Positions 17,516 through 27,501 of a stretch of DNA of 64,000 bases are shown piece by piece. Position numbers and translations under genes: made by a program. The notes under the pieces were generated by a model, which saw only the letters and a list, made by a program, of their open reading frames with translations, searched no databases and was not told the DNA's origin. How positions within the stretch are numbered: the first letter of the stretch is position 1; every line of letters starts with the position of its first letter. The DNA is from Lachnospiraceae bacterium. GTDB lineage: Bacteria; Bacillota; Clostridia; Lachnospirales; Lachnospiraceae. The stretch lies in contig AP025576.1 in NCBI GenBank assembly GCA_022845955.1, positions 6,262,001-6,326,000 of the forward strand. The letters are read 5' to 3'.

Positions 17516-18730
17516 TTATTTTCCCAGGTAACGGTTCCATACCTTCCCCGTTCCTGCGGCACCGGTCTGATGCCGTACGAGCGCCTCTTTGATCCGGCTT
17601 ACCGCATCCCCTCCGTTTTTCTGCTGCTGCATGATCAGCAGCGTCATCTTTTCCCTGGGATAATTCAGGAAACAGCAGCCCAGCCAGCCGTCCCAGCAGT
17701 ATTCTCCTTTAAGGCCGGGCGTAACGGCCATAGACGGTTCCCGCAGGACCCGCATGAGCCAGCCGTAGTCATATCCCCTCTGCCCGAACCATTTCTCAAA
17801 AGCGGCCCTCTGCTGCGGGGTTAATCCCACCTTCCCCATCTGTTCCACGGATTCCGGCTTCAGGATCCTTGTTTCCCCCAAGCTCCCCCGGTCCAGAAGC
17901 ATCCGGGCGAACTTCGCATAATCTTCCGCTGTGGATACCAGCCCCGCACCCCCGGATTCATAGGCGGCGGGTCTGTCCATATGGTTGCGTATTCCCAGAA
18001 AACTGCCTTCATAGGGAAACAGGATCTTGTCCTGCGTCCTGTCATAGGCCTTTGCCAGCCGGGAACGCTTCTCTTGTGGGACAAAGAATCCCGTATCCTT
18101 CATTCCCAGAGGCGCAAATAATCTCTCTTCCAAGAACTCCCCAAAGGTCCTGCCGGAGGCTTTTTCAATGACTGCCCCCAATATATCCGCGGAAATCCCA
18201 TATTTCCAGGACGTACCCGGATGAAAAAGCAAAGGGATTTCTCCCGCCCGCTCCGCAAATTCCAGGGTGGTCATGGGATTTTCCAGCTCCAGGCTGTCCT
18301 CCGCCTCCGCCAGCAGCTTCCTGGTTGCCAGCTCGGTCACCGTATCATCATCCCCATAGGACAATCCGGAGGTCATGGTCAGAAGATCGGAAATCAGGAT
18401 CGGCCTGGCAGCCGGCTCTGTAATGTTCCCGCACCATACCCCGGAATTGCGGAAGGATGGCAGATACTCCCCCACAGGTGCGTCAAGCTCCAGTTCGCCG
18501 TCCTCCGCAAGGATCATGGCGGCTGCGGCAGTCACCGGCTTCGTCATTGAGTATAAACGGAATATCGTGCCCCAGTCAACTTTAATCTTCTTTTCCCTGT
18601 CGGCATAGCCCTCGCCGATAAAGCAGACCTCTTTCCCCTCTTTCAGAAAAAGCAGGCTGATTCCCGCGGTCTCTTCCTTTTCAACGGCTTCCTTTAAAAT
18701 AAGTCTCCACTCTTCTTCTAACGTTTTCAT
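17516..18730 (-). CDS. beta-lactamase-fold serine hydrolase (class C-like)
   Basis: 404 residues. The catalytic S-x-x-K is SMTK in FRLYSMTKPVTAAA near residue 61, and the second motif Y-G-x-S is WKYGISADILG near residue 185. A conserved APLGMKDTGFFVP stretch is typical of esterase/peptidase-like members rather than antibiotic-degrading enzymes. There is no signal peptide, so beta-lactam resistance is unlikely. An ester-cleaving role on imported glycans is possible. Its ATG overlaps the stop of the AraC regulator (ATGA), so the two are translationally coupled inside the cluster B operon. Confidence 0.8.
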   Translation of the reverse strand: MKTLEEEWRLILKEAVEKEETAGISLLFLKEGKEVCFIGEGYADREKKIKVDWGTIFRLYSMTKPVTAAAAMILAEDGELELDAPVGEYLPSFRNSGVWCGNITEPAARPILISDLLTMTSGLSYGDDDTVTELATRKLLAEAEDSLELENPMTTLEFAERAGEIPLLFHPGTSWKYGISADILGAVIEKASGRTFGEFLEERLFAPLGMKDTGFFVPQEKRSRLAKAYDRTQDKILFPYEGSFLGIRNHMDRPAAYESGGAGLVSTAEDYAKFARMLLDRGSLGETRILKPESVEQMGKVGLTPQQRAAFEKWFGQRGYDYGWLMRVLREPSMAVTPGLKGEYCWDGWLGCCFLNYPREKMTLLIMQQQKNGGDAVSRIKEALVRHQTGAAGTGKVWNRYLGK

Positions 18731-20958
18731 GTCCGGCCTTTCTCTTTTTCCGGGACAGCCCCGTTTCTGTACTGGGAAGGTGTCACCCCCAGTTCTTTTT
18801 TAAATTTTCTGCGGAAACTGGAGACATTTTCATATCCCACATCCAGACAGATCTCTTCAATGGGCTTGGAAGTGCTGCGCAGCAGCTCCTTTGCTTTTGC
18901 CATACGCAGATTCCAGAGGTATTCCGAAAAATTTTCATTAAAATATTTTTTACACAGATAGCTCATGTATGCTATGCTGACATGGAACTTCTCTGCCATC
19001 ATAGCGATGGATAATTCCGACGAGGTATAGGATTGGTTAATAAAATCCAGCAATTCATTGCTTTTGATCGTCAGGTTTGCTAATTCGTCCTCAAAAAGGG
19101 TCAGCAGCAATATAAAATGACTCTGGATATCCCCGCTTTTCTCCGCATAGGAAAAGCTTCTGATATAATAAAGCACCTCGAAATAGATGTTGTTATAGGC
19201 GGAAAACCTGATATTCTGCTGGTTCATGGAGGTTATGATCGTGGTCAGCACCTCCGTCAGCACACTTCTGGAATAAAACGCGGGAAAATCCGACTGATCC
19301 AGCGTCCGGAAAAAGTTCGTAACGCTGTCCCTGGCTTCCCCGAATTTCAGCTGGCTCAGCAGGGACGCGAAGCTGCCTAATTCCTCATAGGGGTATTTAT
19401 AGGCGCTGTCGTTATGTGTATCCATTTCATCATAAAAAGCCATACCGCAGGAATCCCTGCCGTTTCCGGCCTGCATGGCATTAGCGTACAGATCCGGGAT
19501 ATCCAGAGGAGAGGAAGAACCGTTGCTCAACGCGATTCTGCAGCCGGTATCCTTATAATAATCATTCAAAAGGAATTTCAGGACATTTATTTTATCCTGA
19601 TCCTGTCCCCCATAATAAATCAGATACGAACAGTATTCCGCGGTTATCTCCAGCCGGATACAGAAGGAATCGTTATTCGGAAAAGCGCGGAGGAAAAAGT
19701 TCTGGAAGCTTCTGGTTACGGATGCCATCCCTTCCCCCTCCTCCGGGGCGGATATTTTGATCACAAACATAAGACTGCCGGGTTCCCCGTTAAAAAGCCT
19801 GTCCATATTTTCCGATGTTATCTCTTCTCCATTTTCATTTACAATGGTGTCAAGAACGGATTCCTTCATAATACTATGATACTTATCGATCTTTTCCTGC
19901 AGCTTCTTTTGTTCTTCCAAAGCCGATGAAAAAGCGGAATCCAGCTGTGACACCAATCCCCTGTTATCCTTTTTGGTCCCGATAAATTTCTTGCTTAACC
20001 GGTGCAGGGGAGAATAGGTGAGCTTCATCCCGAACAGAATCAGCACCAGGCCCACACATCCGGCGGCGGCAAATACCAGATACATCGTAAGAAATGCCTT
20101 ACTCGCATACTGCAGCAGGATATCCTTGGAAAAATATACGGTCAGATACAAATTGGAATGCAGCGGAAGCGTATAGATGATTTCATCCCCTTCATCATTT
20201 TTCTGCAGCCCGAACGAATTGATCTGCCCCGCAGCCGGTACGGCACGCGGTTCACCTGGGAATCTGCCTGTCCCATTGCCTGCGGAAATAATGTTGTTTT
20301 CCCCGTCCGAAAGATATACCCCGGAAATCTCTTCCGATAGCATATTATTAAACCTCGTAAGAATTTCATCCGAATCCATCACATAAAACAGCTCATATTT
20401 TTTACTCGCAACATTCGGGAACAGCAGCAGCAGGGAAAGATCCTGGTTTTTTACATAAATGATGGAATTCCTGTTATCATGCCCATATTTTCCCACCGGG
20501 ATTTTCAGTGTTTTCTGATTGATGGAAAGATAATACTCCCCCTTGGACTGGTAAACATAATTTTTGCAGGCAAGTATATTGCCGCCGTTATTCTGTATGT
20601 ATATAATATCTGAAACAAGCGGGTTTGCGCTGACAAATTCACGCATATCACTGATACTCAGGGAGCTGTACCAGGAGGAATCCGGGGAATAGCGCAGCAT
20701 TTTCAGGTTGGGATTATTGCTCAGATTATAATGGATATTGAATACATGATCCAAATCGTTATTAAAGCTTTGCTGAAACAGGAGGAGTTTCTCCTGGATA
20801 CTGTTATCCCGCGTGGTGGAATAGGCCGTCCGCAGCTGCTTTCTGAATGCGATGAAAAAACACAGCAAAAGAAAGCTGAGAAGGAAAAAATAGGACAAAA
20901 AGTATTTCAGTAAAGTATGGTAATTGATTTTTTCAAAGTATTTCCTGATTTTCCCCAT
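18727..20958 (-). CDS. membrane-sensor AraC-family regulator of cluster B
   Basis: About 743 residues from the ATG at 20958, which follows GAGAGGGGCGGG; the longer frame to 21045 overlaps the upstream gene and is rejected. A membrane segment near residues 15-40 (YFLSYFFLLSFLLLCFF) precedes an extracellular sensor and a second membrane segment near 275 (AFLTMYLVFAAAGCVGLVLIL). The C-terminal AraC domain carries IAMMAEKFHVSIAYMSYLCKKYF and PIEEICLDVGYENVSSFRRKFKKELGVTPSQY. Unlike the cluster A regulator it lies inside the operon it probably controls, between GH78 and the serine hydrolase, which gives a feedback loop. The direct repeats at 29.2 kb are candidate targets. Confidence 0.85.
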   Translation of the reverse strand: MGKIRKYFEKINYHTLLKYFLSYFFLLSFLLLCFFIAFRKQLRTAYSTTRDNSIQEKLLLFQQSFNNDLDHVFNIHYNLSNNPNLKMLRYSPDSSWYSSLSISDMREFVSANPLVSDIIYIQNNGGNILACKNYVYQSKGEYYLSINQKTLKIPVGKYGHDNRNSIIYVKNQDLSLLLLFPNVASKKYELFYVMDSDEILTRFNNMLSEEISGVYLSDGENNIISAGNGTGRFPGEPRAVPAAGQINSFGLQKNDEGDEIIYTLPLHSNLYLTVYFSKDILLQYASKAFLTMYLVFAAAGCVGLVLILFGMKLTYSPLHRLSKKFIGTKKDNRGLVSQLDSAFSSALEEQKKLQEKIDKYHSIMKESVLDTIVNENGEEITSENMDRLFNGEPGSLMFVIKISAPEEGEGMASVTRSFQNFFLRAFPNNDSFCIRLEITAEYCSYLIYYGGQDQDKINVLKFLLNDYYKDTGCRIALSNGSSSPLDIPDLYANAMQAGNGRDSCGMAFYDEMDTHNDSAYKYPYEELGSFASLLSQLKFGEARDSVTNFFRTLDQSDFPAFYSRSVLTEVLTTIITSMNQQNIRFSAYNNIYFEVLYYIRSFSYAEKSGDIQSHFILLLTLFEDELANLTIKSNELLDFINQSYTSSELSIAMMAEKFHVSIAYMSYLCKKYFNENFSEYLWNLRMAKAKELLRSTSKPIEEICLDVGYENVSSFRRKFKKELGVTPSQYRNGAVPEKEKGRT

Positions 20959-21032
20959 GTGCCCGCCCCTCTCAGATAAGTATAGCATACTGTGATTATA
21001 TGTCAGTATTTCCGTGTTTGTAAAGCCGGACA

Positions 21033-23315
21033 TCAGGCATTGCATTTGCAGGTATAGATCCCCGGATGCAATTGTTTCTCACAGAATCCATCCGTAAATT
21101 CCCAGCCGCCGGGTAAACATATGGAACCGGTCAGAGAACCGGTGGTTTGTATGGTTAATGTAATCATTTTACCGAGGGCGTTGTCGGTAATTCCGTCCGT
21201 TCTCTCCCATCTTACGGTAATGCTTCCGGAAGGCGCCTTATAAAATGCTTCGGCATAGGTGAGGGTCTGGATAAAATGGGGGGCCACCACGATGTAATCT
21301 GCATCCTCCAGGTAAGGATTAGGTCTGATTCCTGCCACAGCCTGGATGAACCAGCTGCTGATATCACCGAAAAAATGGTGATTCTGGGAATGTACCTCCG
21401 CCTCGGGCGGCAGAAAATCCTCCCATAAGGAGGTGGCCCCCCTGGCGATCCAGTTCCCGTAGGACGGGTAGTCCTTTCTGGTAATCATATGAAAAGCAAG
21501 GTCGGCCTGACCGTAATCGGAAAGGACATGGAAAAGGATCCGCAGCCCCAGTGCCCCAGCATTCATATGATCGCCGTTTTGATGAATCATCTCCAGAAGG
21601 CGAGAAAAAGCCAGGGGGCGTTCCGCTTTTTGAAACAGGCCGTAGTGGATGGCCATGGCCTGGGAGGTCTGGCAGCTGCCGGCAACCGTCATGGTGTTAA
21701 AATCTATGAGGTATTTCCGGAACGCTTTTTTCAGTTCATGCCTGAGAGCAGCCGCATAGCGGTACTCCGGCTCCCTATGTAAGCGGCGGAACAGGATTTT
21801 GGCCTCTTCCAGGAGATGGACACAGACGGCGGTATCGGTAACCTCAATGGGGGCTTTCTGTCCTCCGCCGCTTTTGCCGGTCTCACACCAATCGCCAAGG
21901 CCGGTATCCACCAGCCCTCTTTCATTCCGGATTCCGGAGAGGAAGAACAGATACCGGAAAAGGAACGGCGCCGCCTCTTTTGCGGTGTCCAAATCCCCCC
22001 GGAGCTTCAGCAGGCAAAACGGGATTTCCGCAATAATTTGATCCCACGCCGGGCCGGTTCCAAACCCCCAGCCTCCTGTGGGTACAATACCGGGAAATTC
22101 GCCCGCCGGCGACTGGGCTTCTTCTATACTGTGCAGCCATTCCCGCAGGGAATCCTCCACAGTGAGATTCATCAGCAAATGCTCCGCAGACAGGGCCGCG
22201 TCTCCCGTCCAGCCGTTTTTTTCCCGGTGGGGGCAGTCCGTGGGGAACCAGAAAAAATTGGAAATGCTCGCCCGTCTCGTCATTATCTGCAGTTCGTTGG
22301 CAATTCCGTCGGAGCAGGTAAAATTCCCGTTTTCCCGGAAATCCCCTCCGCAGACATGAAAAACAAGAAGCTCCGGCACGGCCTGTTCCTTTTCAATACC
22401 GGTTACATAGGCATACCGGAAGCCATAATAGGTAAAGAACGGCATATAGCTCTCTTCTTTGTCTCCCCGGCATATGTAGCAGCTGTTCTGGACATTGGCC
22501 GTATAGGGGGACGGATACTCCGGAAACATCAGGTTTTTCTTTTCCAGCACTCCGTCATGATACCATTCGGCATAGGATATCTGCACCTTCTGGCCCCGCC
22601 TGCCGCTTATTTTCAGCTCACATACCCCGGCAGCATCTATCCCGAAATCATAGAGATAACCTTCTTCATAAGGGAGGATGGAGACAGCCCTGCGTTTTTC
22701 ATAGATTCGTATCGGCGATGCCTTACACAGGCGCATGCTTCCCCGGGGCGGCGTTGCTTTCACCACAGGTTTCCACCCGTCCTCCGGTGAGGAGGGGGAG
22801 CACCAGTCATCGATACGTAGCCTTGCGTCATAACACTCCCCGCTTCGCAGTTCCTCTTCTAAAAGCGGCGAAGGATGGGTCAGAAAGGAAGTGTCGCTTT
22901 CTATGGAAACGCGCCCGCCGTCCGCAAGCTCCATATCCATACGCAGGGCGGTCATGGGGGCGCTTCTCCATCTGGCTTTATCGAAATCCCATACAAAACC
23001 GCCGTAGGCATTCTGCATGCCGTTACCCAGGATGACGCCTATACAATTCTCCCCCTTCGCTAAATAAGGGAGGGCATCATAGCGGTCATAATAGATAATA
23101 TCATCGGGATTGCTGATATACGGCGCAAGTATGGATTTGGTCAGTTCCGTCCCGTTCAGGAACACCCGGTAAAAACCCAGGCCGGTAATGAGCAGTTCCG
23201 CCGACTGCGGCTCCGCCAGCAGCGTAAATTTCTTCCTGATGTACGGGGCCGGCACCGGATGCCCGTAATCGGCATACTCCTGTGAGGCGCTGATAAACTG
23301 TTGTGGAAAATCCAT
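21033..23315 (-). CDS. GH78 alpha-L-rhamnosidase (first of two in operon order second)
   Basis: About 760 residues. An N-terminal beta domain includes GLGFYRVFLNGTEL and YIRKKFTL, and the rhamnosidase N-terminal module has ITGLG. The alpha/alpha barrel includes FWFPTDCPHREKNGWTGDAALSAEHLLMN, where the D-C-P-x-R-E and W-T-G-D motifs are the GH78 active-site signature. A C-terminal beta domain follows. No signal peptide. The frame extends to 23339, but the ATG at 23315 follows AGGAAGGGG and overlaps the end of the upstream GH78 by a few bases, so 23315 is used. It should hydrolyse terminal rhamnose from imported oligosaccharides. The two GH78 enzymes differ clearly, so they are unlikely to be a recent duplication. 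Confidence 0.87.
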   Translation of the reverse strand: MDFPQQFISASQEYADYGHPVPAPYIRKKFTLLAEPQSAELLITGLGFYRVFLNGTELTKSILAPYISNPDDIIYYDRYDALPYLAKGENCIGVILGNGMQNAYGGFVWDFDKARWRSAPMTALRMDMELADGGRVSIESDTSFLTHPSPLLEEELRSGECYDARLRIDDWCSPSSPEDGWKPVVKATPPRGSMRLCKASPIRIYEKRRAVSILPYEEGYLYDFGIDAAGVCELKISGRRGQKVQISYAEWYHDGVLEKKNLMFPEYPSPYTANVQNSCYICRGDKEESYMPFFTYYGFRYAYVTGIEKEQAVPELLVFHVCGGDFRENGNFTCSDGIANELQIMTRRASISNFFWFPTDCPHREKNGWTGDAALSAEHLLMNLTVEDSLREWLHSIEEAQSPAGEFPGIVPTGGWGFGTGPAWDQIIAEIPFCLLKLRGDLDTAKEAAPFLFRYLFFLSGIRNERGLVDTGLGDWCETGKSGGGQKAPIEVTDTAVCVHLLEEAKILFRRLHREPEYRYAAALRHELKKAFRKYLIDFNTMTVAGSCQTSQAMAIHYGLFQKAERPLAFSRLLEMIHQNGDHMNAGALGLRILFHVLSDYGQADLAFHMITRKDYPSYGNWIARGATSLWEDFLPPEAEVHSQNHHFFGDISSWFIQAVAGIRPNPYLEDADYIVVAPHFIQTLTYAEAFYKAPSGSITVRWERTDGITDNALGKMITLTIQTTGSLTGSICLPGGWEFTDGFCEKQLHPGIYTCKCNA

Positions 23316-23316
23316 T

Positions 23317-25449
23317 TTACTTCCCCTTCCTTTTCTCATTCTGCGTTATCTGCAGCGTTCCCTTTTCGTCCCGTTTCCACGCAACATGAATCGTTCCCTC
23401 TTTTGTCCGGACAGACCCTTCTGCCCAGGAAAGAGCACCGATATCCGCCGGCTCCACCGAATATTCCGCATACCCGCAGCCGCCTTCCATCTGCCGGATT
23501 CCAAGGATTTCCGTGAATAGCAGCTTCACCACACTCCCGAACATCGGATGGTTATGGGACTGGGTCCCCTCCCATGTTTCCCATAAGGTAGTGGCCCCGT
23601 TTTCCATCATCCGGGCAAAAGAAACCTCTCCCCGGTTCGTGAGCAGCTGAAATGCCAGCCCGGCCTCTCCTTCCTTAAAAAGCCGTTCCAGTAAAACAGG
23701 CGTTCCGAATATACCGGTATCCAGCCTTCCGAGATTCTGATACCTCTCCACGAGATGCTCTTTTGTCCTGGCATTTCCCAGCCCCAGATTCAGGGCGAAT
23801 GCATCCGCCGCCCCGATCCCTTCGCAGAAAGCCCCGGTTTCCGGGTGAAACCAGGTACGTTCCATGGCGTCCTTCGCCAGCCGGATCCGCTCCTGTACCC
23901 ATTCCGGTTCCGGGCGGTGCAGCAGCTGTGCGATTTTCCCCGCTTCCTCCAGCCCCCGGATATAATAATACGTATTTACAAACGCCGCCGGAAGCATTTC
24001 CGGCTCCGCCGCCGGTGCGCACCATTCCCCCAGGCACCAGCCGCCCTCTTCTTCCCGGGTAACCAGACCGTTTTCGCACCGGGAGTCCATATAATCCAGC
24101 CAACGGAGTATGGCTGGATAGCCCTTCTCCAGCAAACGGGTGTCCCCATAGATCCGATAATAATTCCAGGGGAGCACATAAACCGAACAGCCCCAGCCGC
24201 CCGGCCCTCCGCCGCCTCCCAGGAAAGGCGCCGTATGGGGGATATGCCCGGTGTCGGCTCCCTGGCTGTCCAGGATATCCTGGTACCATTTCTCATACAG
24301 CGCTTTCGTATCCAGCAGCAGCATAGCCGTTTCCGATGTCAGCTGCCCGTCCCCCGTATAACCCAGCCTTTCCCGGTGCGGACAGTCCGACGGAATCCCG
24401 TTATGGAAATTATTGATCTGCGTCCTGATATAGGCCTCATAAAGCCAGTTTAAAACAGGATCCGAACACCGGAAGGAGGAGGTCACCGCAATATCGGAGC
24501 ATACCAGAGATGCGGATACCACCTCTGCCGGGCCCTCTACCGTAAAATACCGGAACCCATGCCAGCAGAACTTAGGATGCACCACCACAGGGGAACCGTT
24601 ACCAATATAACAGTCCTCCTGAATCTGCCCCTCTCCCCCTGCCGACAGGAAATCCAGACCGTGCCCGTCCCGGTCAAGCTCCTCACTGTACCTTACCAAA
24701 ACTGTCTCTCCGCTTTCTCCCATACAGCGGATCGACACCCAACCGGCAATATTTTCCCCGCAGTCATACAGGCTTCTGCCGCCGTCCGTTTCCAGCAGCA
24801 CAGGCGTAATGCTGCGCAGAACCCTGTCGGCAGGACAGTTCTGCTGCGTGAGCAGCGCCTCCGGCGCATGCACCGGACGTGCCGGCTTCCATCCCTTCAA
24901 ATCAGCCGTTCCGGTACACCAATCCTCCTGCAGCAGCCTCAGATCCAGTTTTTCCCCGCAGAACAAATTATGTTCCGTCACTTCCCCCGGCTTCCACAAG
25001 GTTTCCGGCCCGCTCTCCAGAAAAACCGTTTCCCCGTTCCCATACGCCATGGTAAATTCATAACGCAGCTTCGGAAAACCGAAGATGAACTTCCCCTCGT
25101 CCACCCGCTTCGTCTGATGGTACCAGCCGTTGCCAAGCTGGATCCCGATGACATTCTCCCCTGTTTTTAAAAAGGGAAGCAAATCAAAGACCACATACAG
25201 GCAGCGGTAGCCGGAACGCTCCTCCCATACCGGATAAGTCGTATCACATCCGAGCACCGAAGAATAATTGGTCACAGCCGGGATAAACTCCTGATCCCCC
25301 ACCCGTTCCCCGTTCACAAACAACAGAAAATACCCCAGGCCGCATACCGCAAGCCTCGCCGAAGCCGGTACCTCCTCCAGATAAAAACTTCTCCTGAAAA
25401 GCGGGGATTCACACACATTATCCCCTTGTATCCAATGCTTATTTTCCAT
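23317..25449 (-). CDS. GH78 alpha-L-rhamnosidase
   Basis: 710 residues. The N-terminal beta domain has VCGLGYFLLFVNGERVGDQEF. The catalytic barrel has NGIPSDCPHRERLGYTGDGQL, the GH78 signature, and a glycine-rich loop FLGGGGGPGGWGCSVYVLPW. The C-terminal part includes NGATTLWETWEGTQSHNHPMFGSV. No signal peptide. The stop (TAA) lies just upstream of the next GH78 start. It follows the second permease by 64 bases. The pair probably works on different rhamnosyl linkages or one clears a side chain for the other. Confidence 0.87.
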   Translation of the reverse strand: MENKHWIQGDNVCESPLFRRSFYLEEVPASARLAVCGLGYFLLFVNGERVGDQEFIPAVTNYSSVLGCDTTYPVWEERSGYRCLYVVFDLLPFLKTGENVIGIQLGNGWYHQTKRVDEGKFIFGFPKLRYEFTMAYGNGETVFLESGPETLWKPGEVTEHNLFCGEKLDLRLLQEDWCTGTADLKGWKPARPVHAPEALLTQQNCPADRVLRSITPVLLETDGGRSLYDCGENIAGWVSIRCMGESGETVLVRYSEELDRDGHGLDFLSAGGEGQIQEDCYIGNGSPVVVHPKFCWHGFRYFTVEGPAEVVSASLVCSDIAVTSSFRCSDPVLNWLYEAYIRTQINNFHNGIPSDCPHRERLGYTGDGQLTSETAMLLLDTKALYEKWYQDILDSQGADTGHIPHTAPFLGGGGGPGGWGCSVYVLPWNYYRIYGDTRLLEKGYPAILRWLDYMDSRCENGLVTREEEGGWCLGEWCAPAAEPEMLPAAFVNTYYYIRGLEEAGKIAQLLHRPEPEWVQERIRLAKDAMERTWFHPETGAFCEGIGAADAFALNLGLGNARTKEHLVERYQNLGRLDTGIFGTPVLLERLFKEGEAGLAFQLLTNRGEVSFARMMENGATTLWETWEGTQSHNHPMFGSVVKLLFTEILGIRQMEGGCGYAEYSVEPADIGALSWAEGSVRTKEGTIHVAWKRDEKGTLQITQNEKRKGK

Positions 25450-25513
25450 ACCTTCTTTATACTCCTTTTCCCGTAATCGGGCAATGCCGGACTTTCCTCT
25501 TTTTTCTTTCCTC

Positions 25514-26425
25514 TCACCCTTTCACGGAACCGATCATGATTCCTTTGACAAAATGCTTCTGCACCAGCGGATAGAGGCATAACACCGGAACCGTGGATAC
25601 AATGATGGAACTGTATTTCAGCGTCTGCGCCAGCTGTGTTTTCCGCATGATTTCGTCCGGGCTCATGGAGCTGGTGATCTGCAGCGTCATCTGCGTGGAC
25701 AGCAGCAGCTTCCGCAAAATGGACTGCAGCGGGAGAAGCTGCTGGGAGTTGATATAAATCAGCGCGGAATAAAAATCATTCCAGTGCCCCACCGCATAGA
25801 AAAGAGTGATAACCGCCAGTATGGGTTTGGAAAGCGGCAAAACCACCTTCATCAGATATTGGGCCGTATTTGCGCCGTCCAGCTGGGCCGCTTCCAACAG
25901 TTCATCCGGAATGCTGTTGATAAAATAAGTGCGTGTGATAATAATATTAAATACGGAAACCGCATTGGGAATCACCATCGCCCAGACGGTATCTATCAGA
26001 TTCAGCTTATTTACTACCAGATAAGTGGGAATCAGTCCGCCGCTGAAATACATAGTTATCATGAACAGAATCATGAAAAATTTCTTCGGCACAAAATCCT
26101 TCCTCGACAGAGGATACGCGCCGCATACGGTCAGCACCATGTTGATGGCTGTCCCCAATACCGTATAAAGAATGGTATTGGCATATCCTGTCCAGATGGT
26201 CTTATACTTGATTACCTCTTCATAAGCATCCAACGTGATACCGCGGGGGAACAGGATTACATGCCCCTGCCATACCTCGGAAGGATCGCTGATAGAAGCA
26301 ATCAGCACAAACCAGAGCGGCCACACAAAAATCACCAGCAGGACAAGCATTATAAGTAAATTCACTATATCAAATATTTTATCAGGATCAACCCTTCTTT
26401 TTTTAGCTGTTCTTCTTTTATCCAT
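25514..26425 (-). CDS. carbohydrate ABC permease, YtcP/MalG type (cluster B)
   Basis: About 303 residues. Six membrane segments; EAA loop ELLEAAQLDGANTAQYLMKVVLPLSK; C-terminus VKGIMIGSVKG. The ATG at 26425 (MDKRRTAKKRR) sits seven bases after GGAG and just after the stop of the other permease, so the frame upstream to 26491 is not used. It pairs with the LplB-like permease. Again, no ATPase gene is nearby. Confidence 0.9.
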   Translation of the reverse strand: MDKRRTAKKRRVDPDKIFDIVNLLIMLVLLVIFVWPLWFVLIASISDPSEVWQGHVILFPRGITLDAYEEVIKYKTIWTGYANTILYTVLGTAINMVLTVCGAYPLSRKDFVPKKFFMILFMITMYFSGGLIPTYLVVNKLNLIDTVWAMVIPNAVSVFNIIITRTYFINSIPDELLEAAQLDGANTAQYLMKVVLPLSKPILAVITLFYAVGHWNDFYSALIYINSQQLLPLQSILRKLLLSTQMTLQITSSMSPDEIMRKTQLAQTLKYSSIIVSTVPVLCLYPLVQKHFVKGIMIGSVKG

Positions 26426-26435
26426 ACCCGCTCCT

Positions 26436-27413
26436 TTACCACAGACTTTCATTGGCAAGCTTTTTTGATACCTGGTTAGCCACAATAACAAGCGCCATGT
26501 TAATCACCGAATTAAACAGCCCGACCGCTGTGGAATAGCTGTAATTGTTCTGAACCAGACCAACCCGGTATACATACGTATTGATTACATCGGAGGCGCT
26601 CATATTCAAATCGTTCTGCAGTAAAAACACTTTTTCAAATCCCACGTTCATTAAAGAGCCCATCTGCAGGATAAAGAGCATGATAATGGTGGATTTAATC
26701 CCCGGAAGATCAATATGCAGAATCCGCTGCACCTTTGTTGCGCCGTCCATAATAGCGGCCTCATGCAAAGCAGGATCCACACCGGACAAGGCGGATATAT
26801 AGATGATGGAACTGTAGCCCATGCTCTGCCAGACGCCGCTCCATACATAAATACTCTTAAAATATTCCGGCTTGCTCAAAAAGTCCTGGGACTCGCCTCC
26901 CAATGCCACAATGATCTGGTTCAGGATTCCGGTATTCTTATCCATAAAAATAGCGATCATACCGCAGATTACCACCGTAGAAATGAAATAAGGGGCGTAG
27001 GAAACCATCTGAAGCGTTTTCTTCAGATGCTTCAGCCTTAAATAGTTCAATAGCAAGGCAAACACAATAGGAATCGGAAACCCAATGAGCAGGGAGTAAA
27101 GGCTGATTCCAATTGTATTTTTCAATAACATTCCAAAATTAAAGCTTCCAAAAAAACGTTCGAAATATTTAAGCCCCACCCATGGGCTTCCGAAAATACC
27201 GAGTTTCACTTTAAAGTCTTTAAATGCCAATATCACTCCGCTCATGGGGGTGTATGCAAAAACGATAAAGTATATAAGAACCGGAAGAATCATCAGATAC
27301 AGAATCCAGTTCTTTTTAAAATCATCAATGAGCCTGAGACGTAAGGGCCTCACCAGCTCCGGGTGGAGGTTTTTATTTTTAGTAATCGCGCCTGCGGCAG
27401 GTAATTTTTTCAC
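26436..27413 (-). CDS. carbohydrate ABC permease, LplB type (cluster B), GTG start
   Basis: About 325 residues from a GTG at 27413 preceded by GGAAGGGG; an open frame to 27539 would overlap the binding-protein gene and is rejected. EAA loop LHEAAIMDGATKVQRILHIDLP; C-terminus KKLANESLW as in LplB. The basic N-terminal tail (KKLPAAGAITKNKN) precedes the first membrane segment. It is separated from the binding-protein gene by 88 bases holding a hairpin. Confidence 0.88.
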   Translation of the reverse strand: MKKLPAAGAITKNKNLHPELVRPLRLRLIDDFKKNWILYLMILPVLIYFIVFAYTPMSGVILAFKDFKVKLGIFGSPWVGLKYFERFFGSFNFGMLLKNTIGISLYSLLIGFPIPIVFALLLNYLRLKHLKKTLQMVSYAPYFISTVVICGMIAIFMDKNTGILNQIIVALGGESQDFLSKPEYFKSIYVWSGVWQSMGYSSIIYISALSGVDPALHEAAIMDGATKVQRILHIDLPGIKSTIIMLFILQMGSLMNVGFEKVFLLQNDLNMSASDVINTYVYRVGLVQNNYSYSTAVGLFNSVINMALVIVANQVSKKLANESLW

Positions 27414-27457
27414 GCTTGTGCATCCCCTTCCATGTATTAAAACCTTTTTGAACATAA

Positions 27458-27486
27458 GAGGAAGCCGCGGTGAAACGGCTGTCCTC
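27458..27486 (-). other. intercistronic hairpin between binding protein and permease
   Basis: GAGGA-AGCCG (27458-27467) pairs with CGGCT-g-TCCTC (27476-27486) around an 8-base loop. There is no T run, so it is unlikely to be a full terminator. Such hairpins are known to stabilise the upstream message and give more binding protein than permease; that use here is inferred. Confidence 0.45.
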
Positions 27487-27501
27487 CCAGTTCTCAGATT
27501 C